Part shown: positions 16,366 through 26,125 of the stretch, one piece after another | Position numbering within the stretch: the first letter of the stretch is position 1 | Layout: the number at the start of each line of letters is the position of its first letter | From: Streptomyces aquilus | GTDB taxonomy: Bacteria > Actinomycetota > Actinomycetes > Streptomycetales > Streptomycetaceae | DNA: 64,000 nt | Assembly: GCF_003955715.1 (NCBI RefSeq) | Contig: NZ_CP034463.1 | Location: forward strand, 6,076,001-6,140,000 | Direction: 5' to 3' | Translations under genes and position numbers: made by a program | The notes under the pieces: model-generated | Databases searched by the model: none | What the model was told of the DNA's origin: nothing | What the model saw: only the letters and a program-made list of their open reading frames with translations

Positions 16366-17231
16366 CAGGTCACCGTCGGCGGGGTGCGCAGGACGTCGTC
16401 CGCGGCGAACAGCGCACGGGCGGCGGCGAACGAGACGGTACCGCTGACGACGGGGGCGACACGGTCGTAGAACACCCGCGACTCCTGCGGCAGCGGGGTG
16501 CCGGGCTCGCCCTCGTCCTCGCCCCACACGTCCCACAGCAGGGTCTCGACCTTGTTGAGCGCGGCGAGGTCCAGACGGATGTTGCCGGCGACGAAGCGCT
16601 CGCCGTGGAAGGGTCCCTCCGCGGGCGGGTGGAGGCCGAACCGCCGCTCGTCGGCGCCCTGTTCACGGATCCGCCGCCAGGCCTCGCCGGCGACGAGGAA
16701 GCGGTCGCGCGGGATGTCCGTCGGGTCGAAGTCGACGGGGTGGTGGGCGGGGTCGGCGAGTTGGGGATCGGCGAGGAGCCAGGCGCCGCGGTCCTCGTCC
16801 CAGTACTCGGTGACGACGTGGTCGACGTGGAAGCCGTCGCTGCGGAAGTAGTCGGCGAACCCTGAGCGGGTGCGGGCCGGGATGCCGTGGTGGCGCAGGA
16901 AGGAGGTGTGGAGGAGGGCGAAGTCCCGGCAGGTGCCCACGAAACGGTCGGCGGGGGCGCGGCGTTCGGCGAGCGGGGCCGGGTCGCGGTCGGCGAGAAT
17001 CCGCAGGATGTCGTCGACGTAGCGGGTCTCGGCGTCGTTGTGGAGCCGGTCGGTCGGGTGGCGGTGGCCGAACATGGCGTCCTCGCCGCGGTGGATCAGC
17101 AGGTCGCGGGAGATGCGGGAGAGTCGGGCCGGGTCGGCCGGTAAGTCCGTGTACAGGGCGCTCAGTTCGCCCGGGTCGGAGAACGTGCTCTGGGTGGCGT
17201 AGAAGGCGAGCGCCTCCTGGGTCTCAGGCAT
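16323..17231 (-). CDS. Transglutaminase-like domain protein
   Basis: A 302-residue protein with a transglutaminase-like cysteine protease core. The probable catalytic Cys lies in FVGTCRDFALLHTSFL, the His in FHVDHVVTEYWD and the Asp in WLLADPQLAD, all in the normal order. No signal peptide is visible, so it is probably cytoplasmic. The ATG begins MPETQEALAFYATQS; upstream codons are not conserved. It converges on the PucR gene with a 43-bp overlap. Relatives are annotated as transglutaminase domain proteins of unknown substrate; peptidase or amidase activity is more likely than cross-linking. Confidence 0.8.
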   Translation of the reverse strand: MPETQEALAFYATQSTFSDPGELSALYTDLPADPARLSRISRDLLIHRGEDAMFGHRHPTDRLHNDAETRYVDDILRILADRDPAPLAERRAPADRFVGTCRDFALLHTSFLRHHGIPARTRSGFADYFRSDGFHVDHVVTEYWDEDRGAWLLADPQLADPAHHPVDFDPTDIPRDRFLVAGEAWRRIREQGADERRFGLHPPAEGPFHGERFVAGNIRLDLAALNKVETLLWDVWGEDEGEPGTPLPQESRVFYDRVAPVVSGTVSFAAARALFAADDVLRTPPTVTCYAPFNGPSAVTLR

Positions 17232-17272
17232 GACCGGACAGTGCCAAAATTCGGCACAAAATGTCCAGACGC

Positions 17273-17310
17273 CGTGAAGGCCGGCCCCCTTTCGGAGACC
17301 GGCCTTCACG
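17273..17310. terminator. Perfect 12-bp stem hairpin between transglutaminase gene and argG
   Basis: CGTGAAGGCCGG (17273-17284) pairs perfectly with CCGGCCTTCACG (17299-17310), 14-nt loop. It lies downstream of leftward argG and should be its terminator. Its right arm runs into a short tandem array. Confidence 0.75.
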
Positions 17311-17353
17311 CCTTCACGCCTTCAAGGCCTTCGAGGCCTTCAAGGCCTTCGAG
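17302..17353. repeat. Tandem GCCTTC-based repeat downstream of argG
   Basis: Two 8-bp units GCCTTCAC (17302-17309, 17310-17317) are followed by two perfect 18-bp units GCCTTCAAGGCCTTCGAG (17318-17335 and 17336-17353). The array reaches to within 10 bp of the argG stop codon. It looks like a slippage-expanded extension of the terminator arm. Confidence 0.85.
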
Positions 17354-17362
17354 CGCTGTGCG

Positions 17363-18853
<1,491 letters not shown>

Positions 18854-18900
18854 CCCCGTGCTGGAGTGGTCCCCGTCACCCTCCCCGTCGCCCCGCCCGC

Positions 18901-19872
18901 TCAGCCGCCGACCCTCAGCAGCAGCTTCCCCGTGCTCGTCCGCGTCCCCATCAGCCGGTGGGCCTCCGCCGCCTCCGCCAGGCCGAACTCGGCCGTGACC
19001 GGCAGGCTGACCGTCCCGTCGACGACCTTCGCGAACGCCCGCTCGGCCAGTGCCCGGAGTTCGGCCGGGGCGGTCTGGGCCAGGGTGAGGATGGAGAAGC
19101 CGCCGACCGTGACGCCGTGCGGATACAGCTCGGGCTGCCCCACGCTCCACGCCTTCGCCCCGCTCGCGTTGCCGAAGGAGACCAGGCGCCCGAAGACGGC
19201 GAGCGAGGCGAGGCCGGCGCGCAGGGTGTCGCCGCCGACCGGGTCCAGGACGAGGTCGACCCCGCGGCCGTCCGTCGCCGCCCGCACCGGCTTCTCGAAG
19301 TCGCCGACGAAGACCTCGTCGTACCCGTACTCCCGCGCGTAGTCGGCCTTCGCGGCGCTCGACACCACGCCGTACACCGTGCCGCCCGCGGCCTTCGCCA
19401 GCTGCCCGAGCACCGTGCCGACACCGCCCGCCGCGCCCTGTACCAGCACGGTCTCGCCGGGCTGGAGCCGGCCCACGGAGTGGACCAGCGCGTACGCCGT
19501 CGGCAGCACCGTCGGCAAGGTCGCGGCCGTGCGCAGGCCGACGCCGGCCGGGACCGGGAAGACGGTCGTCGCGTCCGCCACGGCCACGTCCGCGTAGGCG
19601 CCGCCCTCGGTCAGCGCGGTGACCTCCTGGCCGACGGTCAGGCCGGTGACCCCCTCGCCCAGCGCCCGGACCCGCCCGGAGACCTCCAGGCCGGGCACGA
19701 ACGGCAGCCGCGGCACCCGGTACCCCGTCTCCCGTGCCTTGAGGTCGGCGAAGTTGATCCCGGCGTACGCCACGTCGACGCTCACCTGCCCGGGGCCGGG
19801 CTCGGGCGCCTCCGCCTCGACGACCTTGAGGACCTCGGGACCGCCGTACTCCTGGAACTCGATCGCGCGCAT
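18901..19872 (-). CDS. NADPH:quinone reductase-like MDR oxidoreductase
   Basis: A 323-residue medium-chain dehydrogenase/reductase of the zinc-free quinone reductase group. The N-terminus MRAIEFQEYGGPEVLKVVE and PGLEVSGRVRALGEGV are characteristic. The nucleotide-binding motif is GAAGGVGTVLGQLAKAAG, and the catalytic-zinc cysteines are absent. It probably reduces quinones or enones with NADPH. ATG 19872 is chosen because the conserved MRAI start follows; three codons upstream is a weaker option. It diverges from a small HTH regulator with repeated sequences between them, so the pair is probably a regulator-target unit. Confidence 0.9.
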   Translation of the reverse strand: MRAIEFQEYGGPEVLKVVEAEAPEPGPGQVSVDVAYAGINFADLKARETGYRVPRLPFVPGLEVSGRVRALGEGVTGLTVGQEVTALTEGGAYADVAVADATTVFPVPAGVGLRTAATLPTVLPTAYALVHSVGRLQPGETVLVQGAAGGVGTVLGQLAKAAGGTVYGVVSSAAKADYAREYGYDEVFVGDFEKPVRAATDGRGVDLVLDPVGGDTLRAGLASLAVFGRLVSFGNASGAKAWSVGQPELYPHGVTVGGFSILTLAQTAPAELRALAERAFAKVVDGTVSLPVTAEFGLAEAAEAHRLMGTRTSTGKLLLRVGG

Positions 19873-19915
19873 GCCGCACACCCCGTTCTGGACCGCTCAG
19901 ACTGTTCAATGAGAA

Positions 19916-19957
19916 GCGAACACTCGCCACTGTATGGTTTTCATCGAACACTCGGCA
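19916..19957. promoter_or_regulatory. Direct repeat CGAACACTCG in a divergent promoter
   Basis: GCGAACACTCGCCA (19916-19929) and TCGAACACTCGGCA (19944-19957) share CGAACACTCG, 28 bp apart. They lie between the quinone reductase and the HTH regulator at 19982, and fit operators for that regulator. Confidence 0.5.
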
Positions 19958-19981
19958 AGTGGTCACGAACGGGAGGACACC

Positions 19982-20299
19982 ATGGCGAGTCACCGTGCCG
20001 CCCCCGAGCACACCCACCCCGACGACGTCCCGGTGCTCACCGCGCTCGCCGCCCTCGCCGATCCCGTACGGGCCCAGCTGGTGCGGGAGTTGGCCGCCTC
20101 CGAGGACTGGTCGCGCAGCTGCGGCACCTTCGACGTGCCCGTGGGCAAGGCGGCCAAGAGCCATCACTTCACGGTGCTGCGCGCGGCCGGGCTCGTGGAG
20201 CAGCGCGACGAGGGACCCCGGCGGGTCAACCGGCTGCGGCGGGAGGAGTTCGACGCCCGGTTCCCGGGGCTGCTGGACCTGGTGCTGCGGGGCGACTGA
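19982..20299 (+). CDS. ArsR/HTH-type transcriptional regulator
   Basis: A 105-residue winged-helix protein. ALADPVRAQLVRELAA is the first helix region, a variant recognition segment VGKAAKSHHFTVLRAAGLVE follows at about residues 53-72, and the wing region is RRVNRLRREEF. It lacks the CxC metal site of true ArsR proteins; the single Cys near residue 46 (SRSCGTFDV) could be a redox sensor. The ATG follows GGGAGGACACC. It is transcribed away from the quinone reductase, which it likely represses, as is common for quinone- or electrophile-responsive regulators of this type. Confidence 0.85.
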   Translation: MASHRAAPEHTHPDDVPVLTALAALADPVRAQLVRELAASEDWSRSCGTFDVPVGKAAKSHHFTVLRAAGLVEQRDEGPRRVNRLRREEFDARFPGLLDLVLRGD

Positions 20300-20336
20300 G
20301 GGCGAACCTCCGCGCCCGCTCCCGCGTCACAGTCAC

Positions 20337-20945
20337 ATGAGGAACCGCAGCTGGATCATGGCGGCCGTGGCCACCGCCGGTGTGGTGGTGGGGGCGGCCC
20401 TGTACGTGGACGCGTCGGAGACCGGGCACGCGGACGTGGACGTCGCCGCGAGCATCTCCCCGTCGCCCCCGGCCGAGGACTGGTGCGTCGGCACCCGGAC
20501 GAGCCCCGCGGACGGCGACGCCCCCGACGACAGCCCCCTCAACCGCACCCTCGCCCGCATCGACAAGCTCGCCGCCGGCAGATACGCCGACGTCTACACC
20601 GGCATGGGCGTCGACGAGGACGCGGACGCCGCCGACGTCTGGCGCATCCCCTCCTACGACTTCGACACGGCCGCCTGCGACGCCGCCGAGGAGGGCGTGA
20701 AGCTGCGGCTGCACCCCGCCGACGTCGATCGCCGGACCCTCGACGCCCTCGCCGAACGGATCAGCGAGGACATGACCCGCTGGGACGGCACGTTCCAGCT
20801 GCGTGAAGTCGGGGTCGACGAGCGCGGGTTCGTGCGGGTCGGCGTCGACGACCCGAAGAAGGCCGAACCCCTCGTCGAGAAGGAGTTCGGCCCCCGGTAC
20901 ATCGAGGTGGAGTACGTCGACCAGGCCTACGCGGCCGAGCGCTGA
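20337..20945 (+). CDS. Membrane-anchored or secreted hypothetical protein
   Basis: A 202-residue protein beginning MRNRSWIMAAVATAGVVVGA, an uncleaved signal anchor or signal peptide, followed by an acidic Ser/Pro-rich stretch. The rest is a mixed alpha/beta extracytoplasmic domain with VRVGVDDPKKAEPLVEKEF near the C-terminus, which resembles a short mechanosensor-free adhesion-like strand-helix unit but matches no family I know. Two cysteines, in DWCVGTR and TAACDAA, could form a disulfide. It starts 37 bp after the HTH regulator and may share its transcript. Its end overlaps the opposite permease gene by 19 bp. Confidence 0.7.
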   Translation: MRNRSWIMAAVATAGVVVGAALYVDASETGHADVDVAASISPSPPAEDWCVGTRTSPADGDAPDDSPLNRTLARIDKLAAGRYADVYTGMGVDEDADAADVWRIPSYDFDTAACDAAEEGVKLRLHPADVDRRTLDALAERISEDMTRWDGTFQLREVGVDERGFVRVGVDDPKKAEPLVEKEFGPRYIEVEYVDQAYAAER

Positions 20946-22333
20946 GGCGCCTTCGCGCGCCGCAGCACCGCGTACAGCCCCGCGCTCACCACGAACCCGA
21001 CCAGGCAGGTGATGTCCCCGAACGACGGCCACTTCTCCGGCACCCATCCCACGTACTTCTCCTGGTTGGAGAAGAGCGGCACGGACACCGCGACGCCGAT
21101 CAACAGGGCCGCCAGTCCCGGCCAGTTGGTGAGAGAACGGTCGCTCAGGCGGGCCGTCAGCTCCTCGTCCGTGGCCGTACGGGACTGGAGCCACCGCTCC
21201 ACCAGGACGACACCCAGCCACGGTGCCACCCAGTACGCGATCACCAGCAGGAACGCCTCGTACGCCGACCCCGCGTCGTCGAGCGAGGCCCACGCCGCCG
21301 CCGTACCGGCCACACCGGACACCACGACCAGCACGCTACGGCTCAGCCACGTCGGGAGCTTCAGGCCGAAGGAGGCGATGGAGATCGCGCCCGAGTAGAT
21401 GTTGAGGGCGTTCGCCGAGATGGCGCCGAGGATGATGGCGATGAGCACCAAGTCACCCAGCCAGCCCGGGAGATGACCGGTGAAGGCCGCCGTCGGGGTG
21501 GCGTCCTTCGGTGCCACGATGGTCGCCGAGGCCGCGCCGATGACCGCCACGAGGGCGACGGACACGAACAGGCCGACCGCCGGGTAGACGATCGTCTTCA
21601 GCTTGTCCGCGGAGCGCGGCAGGTAGCGCGAGTAGTCCGACGCGTACGGGTTCCAGCCGGCCGCGTAGCCCCAGGCCGCGCTGAACGCGAGCAGGAACCC
21701 GCCGATGCCGCCGCCCGTGCCGCCGCCGCCGAGGTCCGCGTCCTTGAAGGTCCACACACCGGCGAGAAGGAAGATCACGGCGAGTGCGGGGAACGCGTAC
21801 TTCTCGAAGGTGTGGACGAAGTTGTGGCCGATGAAGCCGATCACGATCTCGGCCACGACCACGAGCAGCAGGGAAGGCAGCGGACGCAGCCCGGTCAGCG
21901 TGTTCAGGGCGAAGGCCGCGCTCACGCTGTTCACCGCGAACCAGCCCACGCCCGCGATCAGGCCGTTGGCCGCGGACGGCAGGATGTTGCCGAAGTAGCC
22001 GAAGGAGAACCGGCCGATCACCATCTGCGGGACGCCGAAGCGCGGACCGTCCAGGGAGAGGAAGCCCTGGGTGATCGCGCCGACGGCGGTGCCGAGGACG
22101 ATGGCCGCGGTCGCCTCCCAGAAGCTCAGGCCGAAGAACAGCACCGAGATCACACCGATGAAGACGGTCGCGAACTCGATGTTCGGGGAGGCCCAGGTCC
22201 ACAGCAGTTGGAGCGGCGAGCCATGGCGCTCGGCGTCCGGGATGGGCTCGGAGCCCGCCGTCTCGACGGCGATGACCTTGTCACCGTATGCGGGGGTGAG
22301 GGTGCCGGAGGAGTCGGCGGGAGCAGTCGTCAT
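20927..22333 (-). CDS. NCS1 family purine/cytosine permease (CodB-like)
   Basis: A 468-residue membrane transporter with about twelve hydrophobic segments. The PLQLLWTWASPNIEFATVFI start, GPRFGVPQMVIGRFSFGYFG loop and WNPYASDYSRYLP segment are NCS1 nucleobase-cation symporter signatures. It should import cytosine or a purine by ion symport. The cytosine deaminase and PucR genes lie about 6 kb away, so a shared physiological role is plausible though they are not an operon. ATG 22333 begins MTTAPADSSG. The upstream region is shared with the EamA gene and carries a tandem 21-bp repeat. Substrate choice cannot be fixed from sequence alone. Confidence 0.88.
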   Translation of the reverse strand: MTTAPADSSGTLTPAYGDKVIAVETAGSEPIPDAERHGSPLQLLWTWASPNIEFATVFIGVISVLFFGLSFWEATAAIVLGTAVGAITQGFLSLDGPRFGVPQMVIGRFSFGYFGNILPSAANGLIAGVGWFAVNSVSAAFALNTLTGLRPLPSLLLVVVAEIVIGFIGHNFVHTFEKYAFPALAVIFLLAGVWTFKDADLGGGGTGGGIGGFLLAFSAAWGYAAGWNPYASDYSRYLPRSADKLKTIVYPAVGLFVSVALVAVIGAASATIVAPKDATPTAAFTGHLPGWLGDLVLIAIILGAISANALNIYSGAISIASFGLKLPTWLSRSVLVVVSGVAGTAAAWASLDDAGSAYEAFLLVIAYWVAPWLGVVLVERWLQSRTATDEELTARLSDRSLTNWPGLAALLIGVAVSVPLFSNQEKYVGWVPEKWPSFGDITCLVGFVVSAGLYAVLRRAKAPQRSAA

Positions 22334-22404
22334 GCGAGGTAAGTGTCCGGCTCCGGCGGCCCGCCCGACAGGGGCGCATTGTCCGCTTCGGAACCCTCAC
22401 CGGC

Positions 22405-22450
22405 GTACAACCTGCACGCATCGGCCGGTGTACGACCTGCATGCATCGGC
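22405..22450. promoter_or_regulatory. Tandem 21-bp repeat, 25 bp apart, between permease and EamA genes
   Basis: GTACAACCTGCACGCATCGG (22405-22424, plus C) is repeated as GTACGACCTGCATGCATCGG (22430-22449, plus C) with only two differences. The 25-bp period is unlike noise. It sits in the 194-bp divergent region and probably binds a regulator in tandem, such as the LysR or a MocR/GntR type protein. Confidence 0.6.
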
Positions 22451-22527
22451 GGAGCCGATGGGGCCATCGGCAGGACCCCTCGCTGGCGCGTGGACCTGCA
22501 CCGATGCCCGCTCCTACCGTCAGGGAC

Positions 22528-23490
22528 ATGACCTCCGACAGCAAGGGCGACAGCAAGGGCATCGCCCAACTCACGACCGCCATGATCCTCTCCGGCACCC
22601 TCGGCGTCTTCGTCGTCGAGTCGGGCGCCTCCCCCTTCAACGTGGTCTTCTTCCGCGTGGTCTTCGGCGCCCTCGCGCTCGGCGCGTACGTGGTGGCCCG
22701 CGGCTGGCTCCGCGACCACGGCTTCACCCCGCGCACCCTCGGACTCGCCGTCCTGGGCGGCGTGTTCATCGTCTTCAACTGGGTGTTCCTCTTCGAGTCG
22801 TACGAGAACACCTCGATCTCGGTCGCCACGGTCGTCTACCACACCCAGCCGTTCTACGTGGTCCTGCTCGGCGCCCTCCTCTTCCGCGAGCGCCTCACCG
22901 CCGCCAAGGCCGGCTGGATCGCCCTGGCCTTCGCGGGCCTGATCCTCGTCTCGGGCGTGACCCCGGCCGACTTCACCGGCGGCGGCAGCTACCTGACGGG
23001 CGTCGGCCAGGCCCTTCTCGCGGCGCTCCTGTACGGCCTGTCCACCCTCGTCACCAAGCGCATCACCGGCGTCCGCCCGCACCTCATCGCCCTCGTCCAG
23101 GTCGTCGTCGGCATCCCGCTGCTGCTGCCCTTCGCCGACTTCGGCGCGATGAGCGGCACGAGCGCGGGCGACTGGGGCTGGCTGGCCGGGCTCGGCTTCA
23201 TCCACACCGGCCTGATGTACGTCCTGATGTACGCCGCCTACGCCCAGCTCCCGCTGTCGAAGATCGCCGTCCTGGCCTTCGTCTACCCGGCCGTCGCGAT
23301 GGGCATGGACTGGGCGGTGTACGGCCACCACATCGGCCTCGTCCAGGCGCTGGGCGTCCCGCTGATCGTGCTGGCGAGCCTCAAGGTCACCCTTGCTCGG
23401 ACACCAGCTTCCGCGCCTGCTCCGCGAACAGCCGCACATGCGCCGGAAGCCGCTTCCCGGACCGCCACGCGAGCTGCGTCCGGAGCGTGA
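22528..23490 (+). CDS. EamA (DMT superfamily) transporter
   Basis: A 320-residue ten-segment transporter with two EamA repeats. The first runs through TTAMILSGTLGVFVVESGAS and YHTQPFYVVLLGALLFRERL; the second ends LSKIAVLAFVYPAVAMGMDW. DMT proteins export metabolites or amino acids. The start is ATG 22528 after AGGGAC; an in-frame ATG at 22504 is possible. The C-terminus is an alanine/arginine-rich tail that overlaps the convergent LysR gene by 104 bp, so the last part may simply follow the opposite gene's sequence. The LysR neighbour is the likely regulator. Confidence 0.88.
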   Translation: MTSDSKGDSKGIAQLTTAMILSGTLGVFVVESGASPFNVVFFRVVFGALALGAYVVARGWLRDHGFTPRTLGLAVLGGVFIVFNWVFLFESYENTSISVATVVYHTQPFYVVLLGALLFRERLTAAKAGWIALAFAGLILVSGVTPADFTGGGSYLTGVGQALLAALLYGLSTLVTKRITGVRPHLIALVQVVVGIPLLLPFADFGAMSGTSAGDWGWLAGLGFIHTGLMYVLMYAAYAQLPLSKIAVLAFVYPAVAMGMDWAVYGHHIGLVQALGVPLIVLASLKVTLARTPASAPAPRTAAHAPEAASRTATRAASGA

Positions 23491-24271
23491 ACGGCGGCTC
23501 CCAGTCCAGTCGTACGAGAGAGCCCTCCGCGAGTTCGGCGGCGACCGTGATCTCCGGCAGCAGCGCGATGCCGAGACCGGCCGCCGCCGCGCGTTTGGTG
23601 GCCTCGATCGTGCCGAACTCCATGAAGACGACCGGCCCGCCGACGGAGTTGAGCTCCCGCTCGAACAAGTCCCGGTAGGCGCAGCCCGGTTCGGTGGCCA
23701 GCAGCGGCTGGCCCAGGAGGTCGGCGGTCGCCAACTCCCGTCCCTTGAGCGCGTGTTCCGGCGCCGCCACCAGCGCCAGCGGCTCCACCGCCAGCACCTC
23801 GCTCTCCAGCCCGGGGTGCGCGGTCTCCGCCTCCATCAGGAAGCCCACGTCGTAGGTGCCCTGCCGCAGCGCCTGCCGGGTCTCGTCACCCAGGGTCGTG
23901 CGCAGCGACAGCCGTACCTTCGGATAGCGGTGGTGGAACAGTTCGAGGAGCGGCGGCAGCCGGTACGAGGTCAGCGACTCCATGGTGCCGACGGCGAGCG
24001 TGCCGGAGGGCTCCTCGGCGTCGATGACGGCCGCCCGCGCCTCCTCGCTCAGCTCGATGATCTGGCGGGCGTACGGCAGCAGCCGCTCCCCGGCCTCCGT
24101 GAGCCGGATGCGGCTGCCGAGCCGGTCGAACAACTCCACGCCGAGCGAGTCCTCCAGGGCGCGGATCTGGCTGGTGACGCTGGACTGGGCGTAGTTCAGC
24201 TCGGCCGCCGCCCGGGTGAAGCTGAGCACCCCGGCGACCTTCTCGAAGGTGACCAGCAGCCGCAGCTCCAC
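23387..24271 (-). CDS. LysR family transcriptional regulator
   Basis: A 294-residue LysR protein. The HTH lies in LSFTRAAAELNYAQSSVTSQ at residues 16-35, followed by IRALEDSLGVELFDR, and the LysR substrate-binding domain starts near residue 90 (GTLAVGTMESLTSYRLPPLL). The GTG start follows the PLDc_N gene by one base, so the two are cotranscribed. It converges on the EamA gene with a 104-bp overlap, an arrangement often seen between an exporter and its regulator. The effector is unknown. Confidence 0.92.
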   Translation of the reverse strand: MELRLLVTFEKVAGVLSFTRAAAELNYAQSSVTSQIRALEDSLGVELFDRLGSRIRLTEAGERLLPYARQIIELSEEARAAVIDAEEPSGTLAVGTMESLTSYRLPPLLELFHHRYPKVRLSLRTTLGDETRQALRQGTYDVGFLMEAETAHPGLESEVLAVEPLALVAAPEHALKGRELATADLLGQPLLATEPGCAYRDLFERELNSVGGPVVFMEFGTIEATKRAAAAGLGIALLPEITVAAELAEGSLVRLDWEPPFTLRTQLAWRSGKRLPAHVRLFAEQARKLVSEQG

Positions 24272-24272
24272 G

Positions 24273-24587
24273 TCAGGGCTCGTCCCGCTTCTTCCGGTCG
24301 CGGTCGTCGTCCTCGTCGAGGGACTTCAGGAACTCGGGGTTGTCGTCGGGCGCGACCCAGCGCTGCGACTGCCCGGCCCGGGCACCGGCCCAGCCCTCGG
24401 CGGCCAGGCTCCGCTTCTTGCCCGCGATCATCCAGGAGATCGAGCCGACCATCGGGAACAGCAGCACGAGGATCGCCCACAGCGGCTTGGGCATGTGGCG
24501 GATGTCCTCGTCCTGCGTGCTGATGCAGTCGATGAACGCGTAGATGCTCAGCGCCAGCGGCACGAGGAACATCAGCACCCGGAGCAT
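24273..24587 (-). CDS. Small membrane protein with PLDc_N domain
   Basis: A 104-residue protein with two hydrophobic segments: [20 protein letters not shown] and [20 protein letters not shown]. The pattern with a W-x-W or WAI start to the second helix is that of the phospholipase D nuclease N-terminal (PLDc_N) family of small membrane proteins, which have no catalytic site. A charged tail [14 protein letters not shown] ends the protein. ATG 24587 lies after GGGAGG; a GTG 12 bp upstream is an alternative. It precedes the LysR gene by one base. Function is unknown. Confidence 0.8.
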   Translation of the reverse strand: MLRVLMFLVPLALSIYAFIDCISTQDEDIRHMPKPLWAILVLLFPMVGSISWMIAGKKRSLAAEGWAGARAGQSQRWVAPDDNPEFLKSLDEDDDRDRKKRDEP

Positions 24588-24673
24588 GGGCCCTCCCACG
24601 GGACGGTCGTCGGGGCCGCGATCACAGCCCCCAGGTACAGGGCCAGGGTAGCCCGTACCGGATACTGGGACGC

Positions 24674-26125
24674 ATGGCTTACGACGATCTTCGCTCGCTG
24701 CTCAGGGCCCTGGAACGCGAGGGCGACCTCAAGCGCGTCAAGGCCGAGGTCGACCCGTATCTGGAGGTCGGGGAGATCGTCGACCGGGTCAACAAGGCAG
24801 GCGGCCCCGCGCTCCTCTTCGAGAACGTGAAGGGCTCCTCGATGCCCCTCGCGATGAACGTCTTCGGAACCGACCGGCGGCTGCTGAAGTCGCTGGGCCT
24901 GAAGTCGTACGAGGACATCTCCGACAAGATCGGCGGGCTGCTGCGCCCCGAACTGCCGCACGGCTTCGTGGGCGTGCGGGAGGCCTTCGGCAAGCTCGGC
25001 GCGATGGCGCACGTACCGCCGAAGAAGGTGAAAGAGGCGCCGGTCCAGGAGGTCGTCCTCACCGGCGACGACGTCGACCTCGACCAGCTCCCGGCGCTGT
25101 TCACCTGGCCGCAGGACGGCGGCTCCTTCTTCAACCTGGGCCTGACCCACACCAAGGACCCGGAATCCGGCATCCGCAACCTCGGTCTGTACCGCCTCCA
25201 GCGCCACGACAAGCGCACGATCGGCATGCACTGGCAGATCCACAAGGACAGCCGGAACCACTACCAGGTGGCGGCCCGCCGGGGTGAACGCCTCCCGGTC
25301 GCGATCGCCTTCGGCTGCCCGCCGGCCGTGACCTACGCGTCCACCGCGCCGCTCCCCGGTGACATCGACGAGTACCTGTTCGCCGGGTTCATCGCCGGCA
25401 AGCGGATCGAGATGGTCGACTGCAAGACCGTGCCGCTCCAGGTGCCGGCGCAGGCCGAGGTCGTCATCGAGGGCTGGCTGGAGCCGGGCGAGATGCTGCC
25501 CGAGGGCCCCTTCGGCGACCACACCGGGTTCTACACCCCGCAGGAGCCGTTCCCGGCGCTGAAGATCGACTGCGTGACCATGCGGAAGCGGCCGCTGCTT
25601 CAGTCGATCGTCGTAGGCCGCCCCCCGACGGAGGACGGTCCGCTGGGTCGTGCGACCGAGCGCTTCTTCCTCCCCCTGCTGAAGATCATCGTGCCGGACA
25701 TCGTGGACTACCACCTGCCCGAAGCGGGCGGATTCCACAACTGCGCGATCATCTCGATCGACAAGAAGTACCCCAAGCACGCCCAAAAGGTGATGCACGC
25801 TGTGTGGGGCGCCCACATGATGTCCCTGACGAAGCTGATCGTGGTCGTCGACTCGGACTGCGACGTCCACGACCTCCACGAGGTCGCGTGGCGGGCCCTC
25901 GGCAACACCGACTACGCGCGCGACCTGTCGATCGTCGAAGGACCGGTCGACCACCTCGACCACGCCTCCTACCAGCAGTTCTGGGGCGGCAAGGCGGGGA
26001 TCGACGCGACGCGGAAGTGGCCCGAGGAGGGCTACACCCGCGACGGCGGCTGGCCGGACATGGTGGTGTCCGACCCTGAGACGGCGGCGAAGGTCGACCG
26101 CCGCTGGAAGGAGTACGGCCTGTGA
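24674..26125 (+). CDS. mqnL: UbiD-family decarboxylase of the futalosine menaquinone pathway
   Basis: A 483-residue UbiD-type prenylated-FMN decarboxylase. It starts [20 protein letters not shown] and contains the family core [30 protein letters not shown], seen here in parts near residues 155-185, with [13 protein letters not shown] carrying the catalytic glutamate region. Downstream UbiA (MqnP) and UbiX (MqnM) homologues complete the late futalosine set: MqnM makes the prenylated flavin that this enzyme needs. The mqnP GTG overlaps its stop. The mqnE and mqnA genes in this window supply the early steps, so this is a menaquinone enzyme rather than a ubiquinone one. Confidence 0.9.
   Translation: MAYDDLRSLLRALEREGDLKRVKAEVDPYLEVGEIVDRVNKAGGPALLFENVKGSSMPLAMNVFGTDRRLLKSLGLKSYEDISDKIGGLLRPELPHGFVGVREAFGKLGAMAHVPPKKVKEAPVQEVVLTGDDVDLDQLPALFTWPQDGGSFFNLGLTHTKDPESGIRNLGLYRLQRHDKRTIGMHWQIHKDSRNHYQVAARRGERLPVAIAFGCPPAVTYASTAPLPGDIDEYLFAGFIAGKRIEMVDCKTVPLQVPAQAEVVIEGWLEPGEMLPEGPFGDHTGFYTPQEPFPALKIDCVTMRKRPLLQSIVVGRPPTEDGPLGRATERFFLPLLKIIVPDIVDYHLPEAGGFHNCAIISIDKKYPKHAQKVMHAVWGAHMMSLTKLIVVVDSDCDVHDLHEVAWRALGNTDYARDLSIVEGPVDHLDHASYQQFWGGKAGIDATRKWPEEGYTRDGGWPDMVVSDPETAAKVDRRWKEYGL

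Noticed and set aside
13888..16536. A long leftward frame spanning the oxygenase, deaminase and PucR genes
   Set aside because: It crosses well-supported genes in another frame and strand; no domain is recognisable.
17318..17353. Possible CRISPR-like array near argG
   Set aside because: Units are 8 and 18 bp, adjacent with no spacers; it is a simple tandem repeat.
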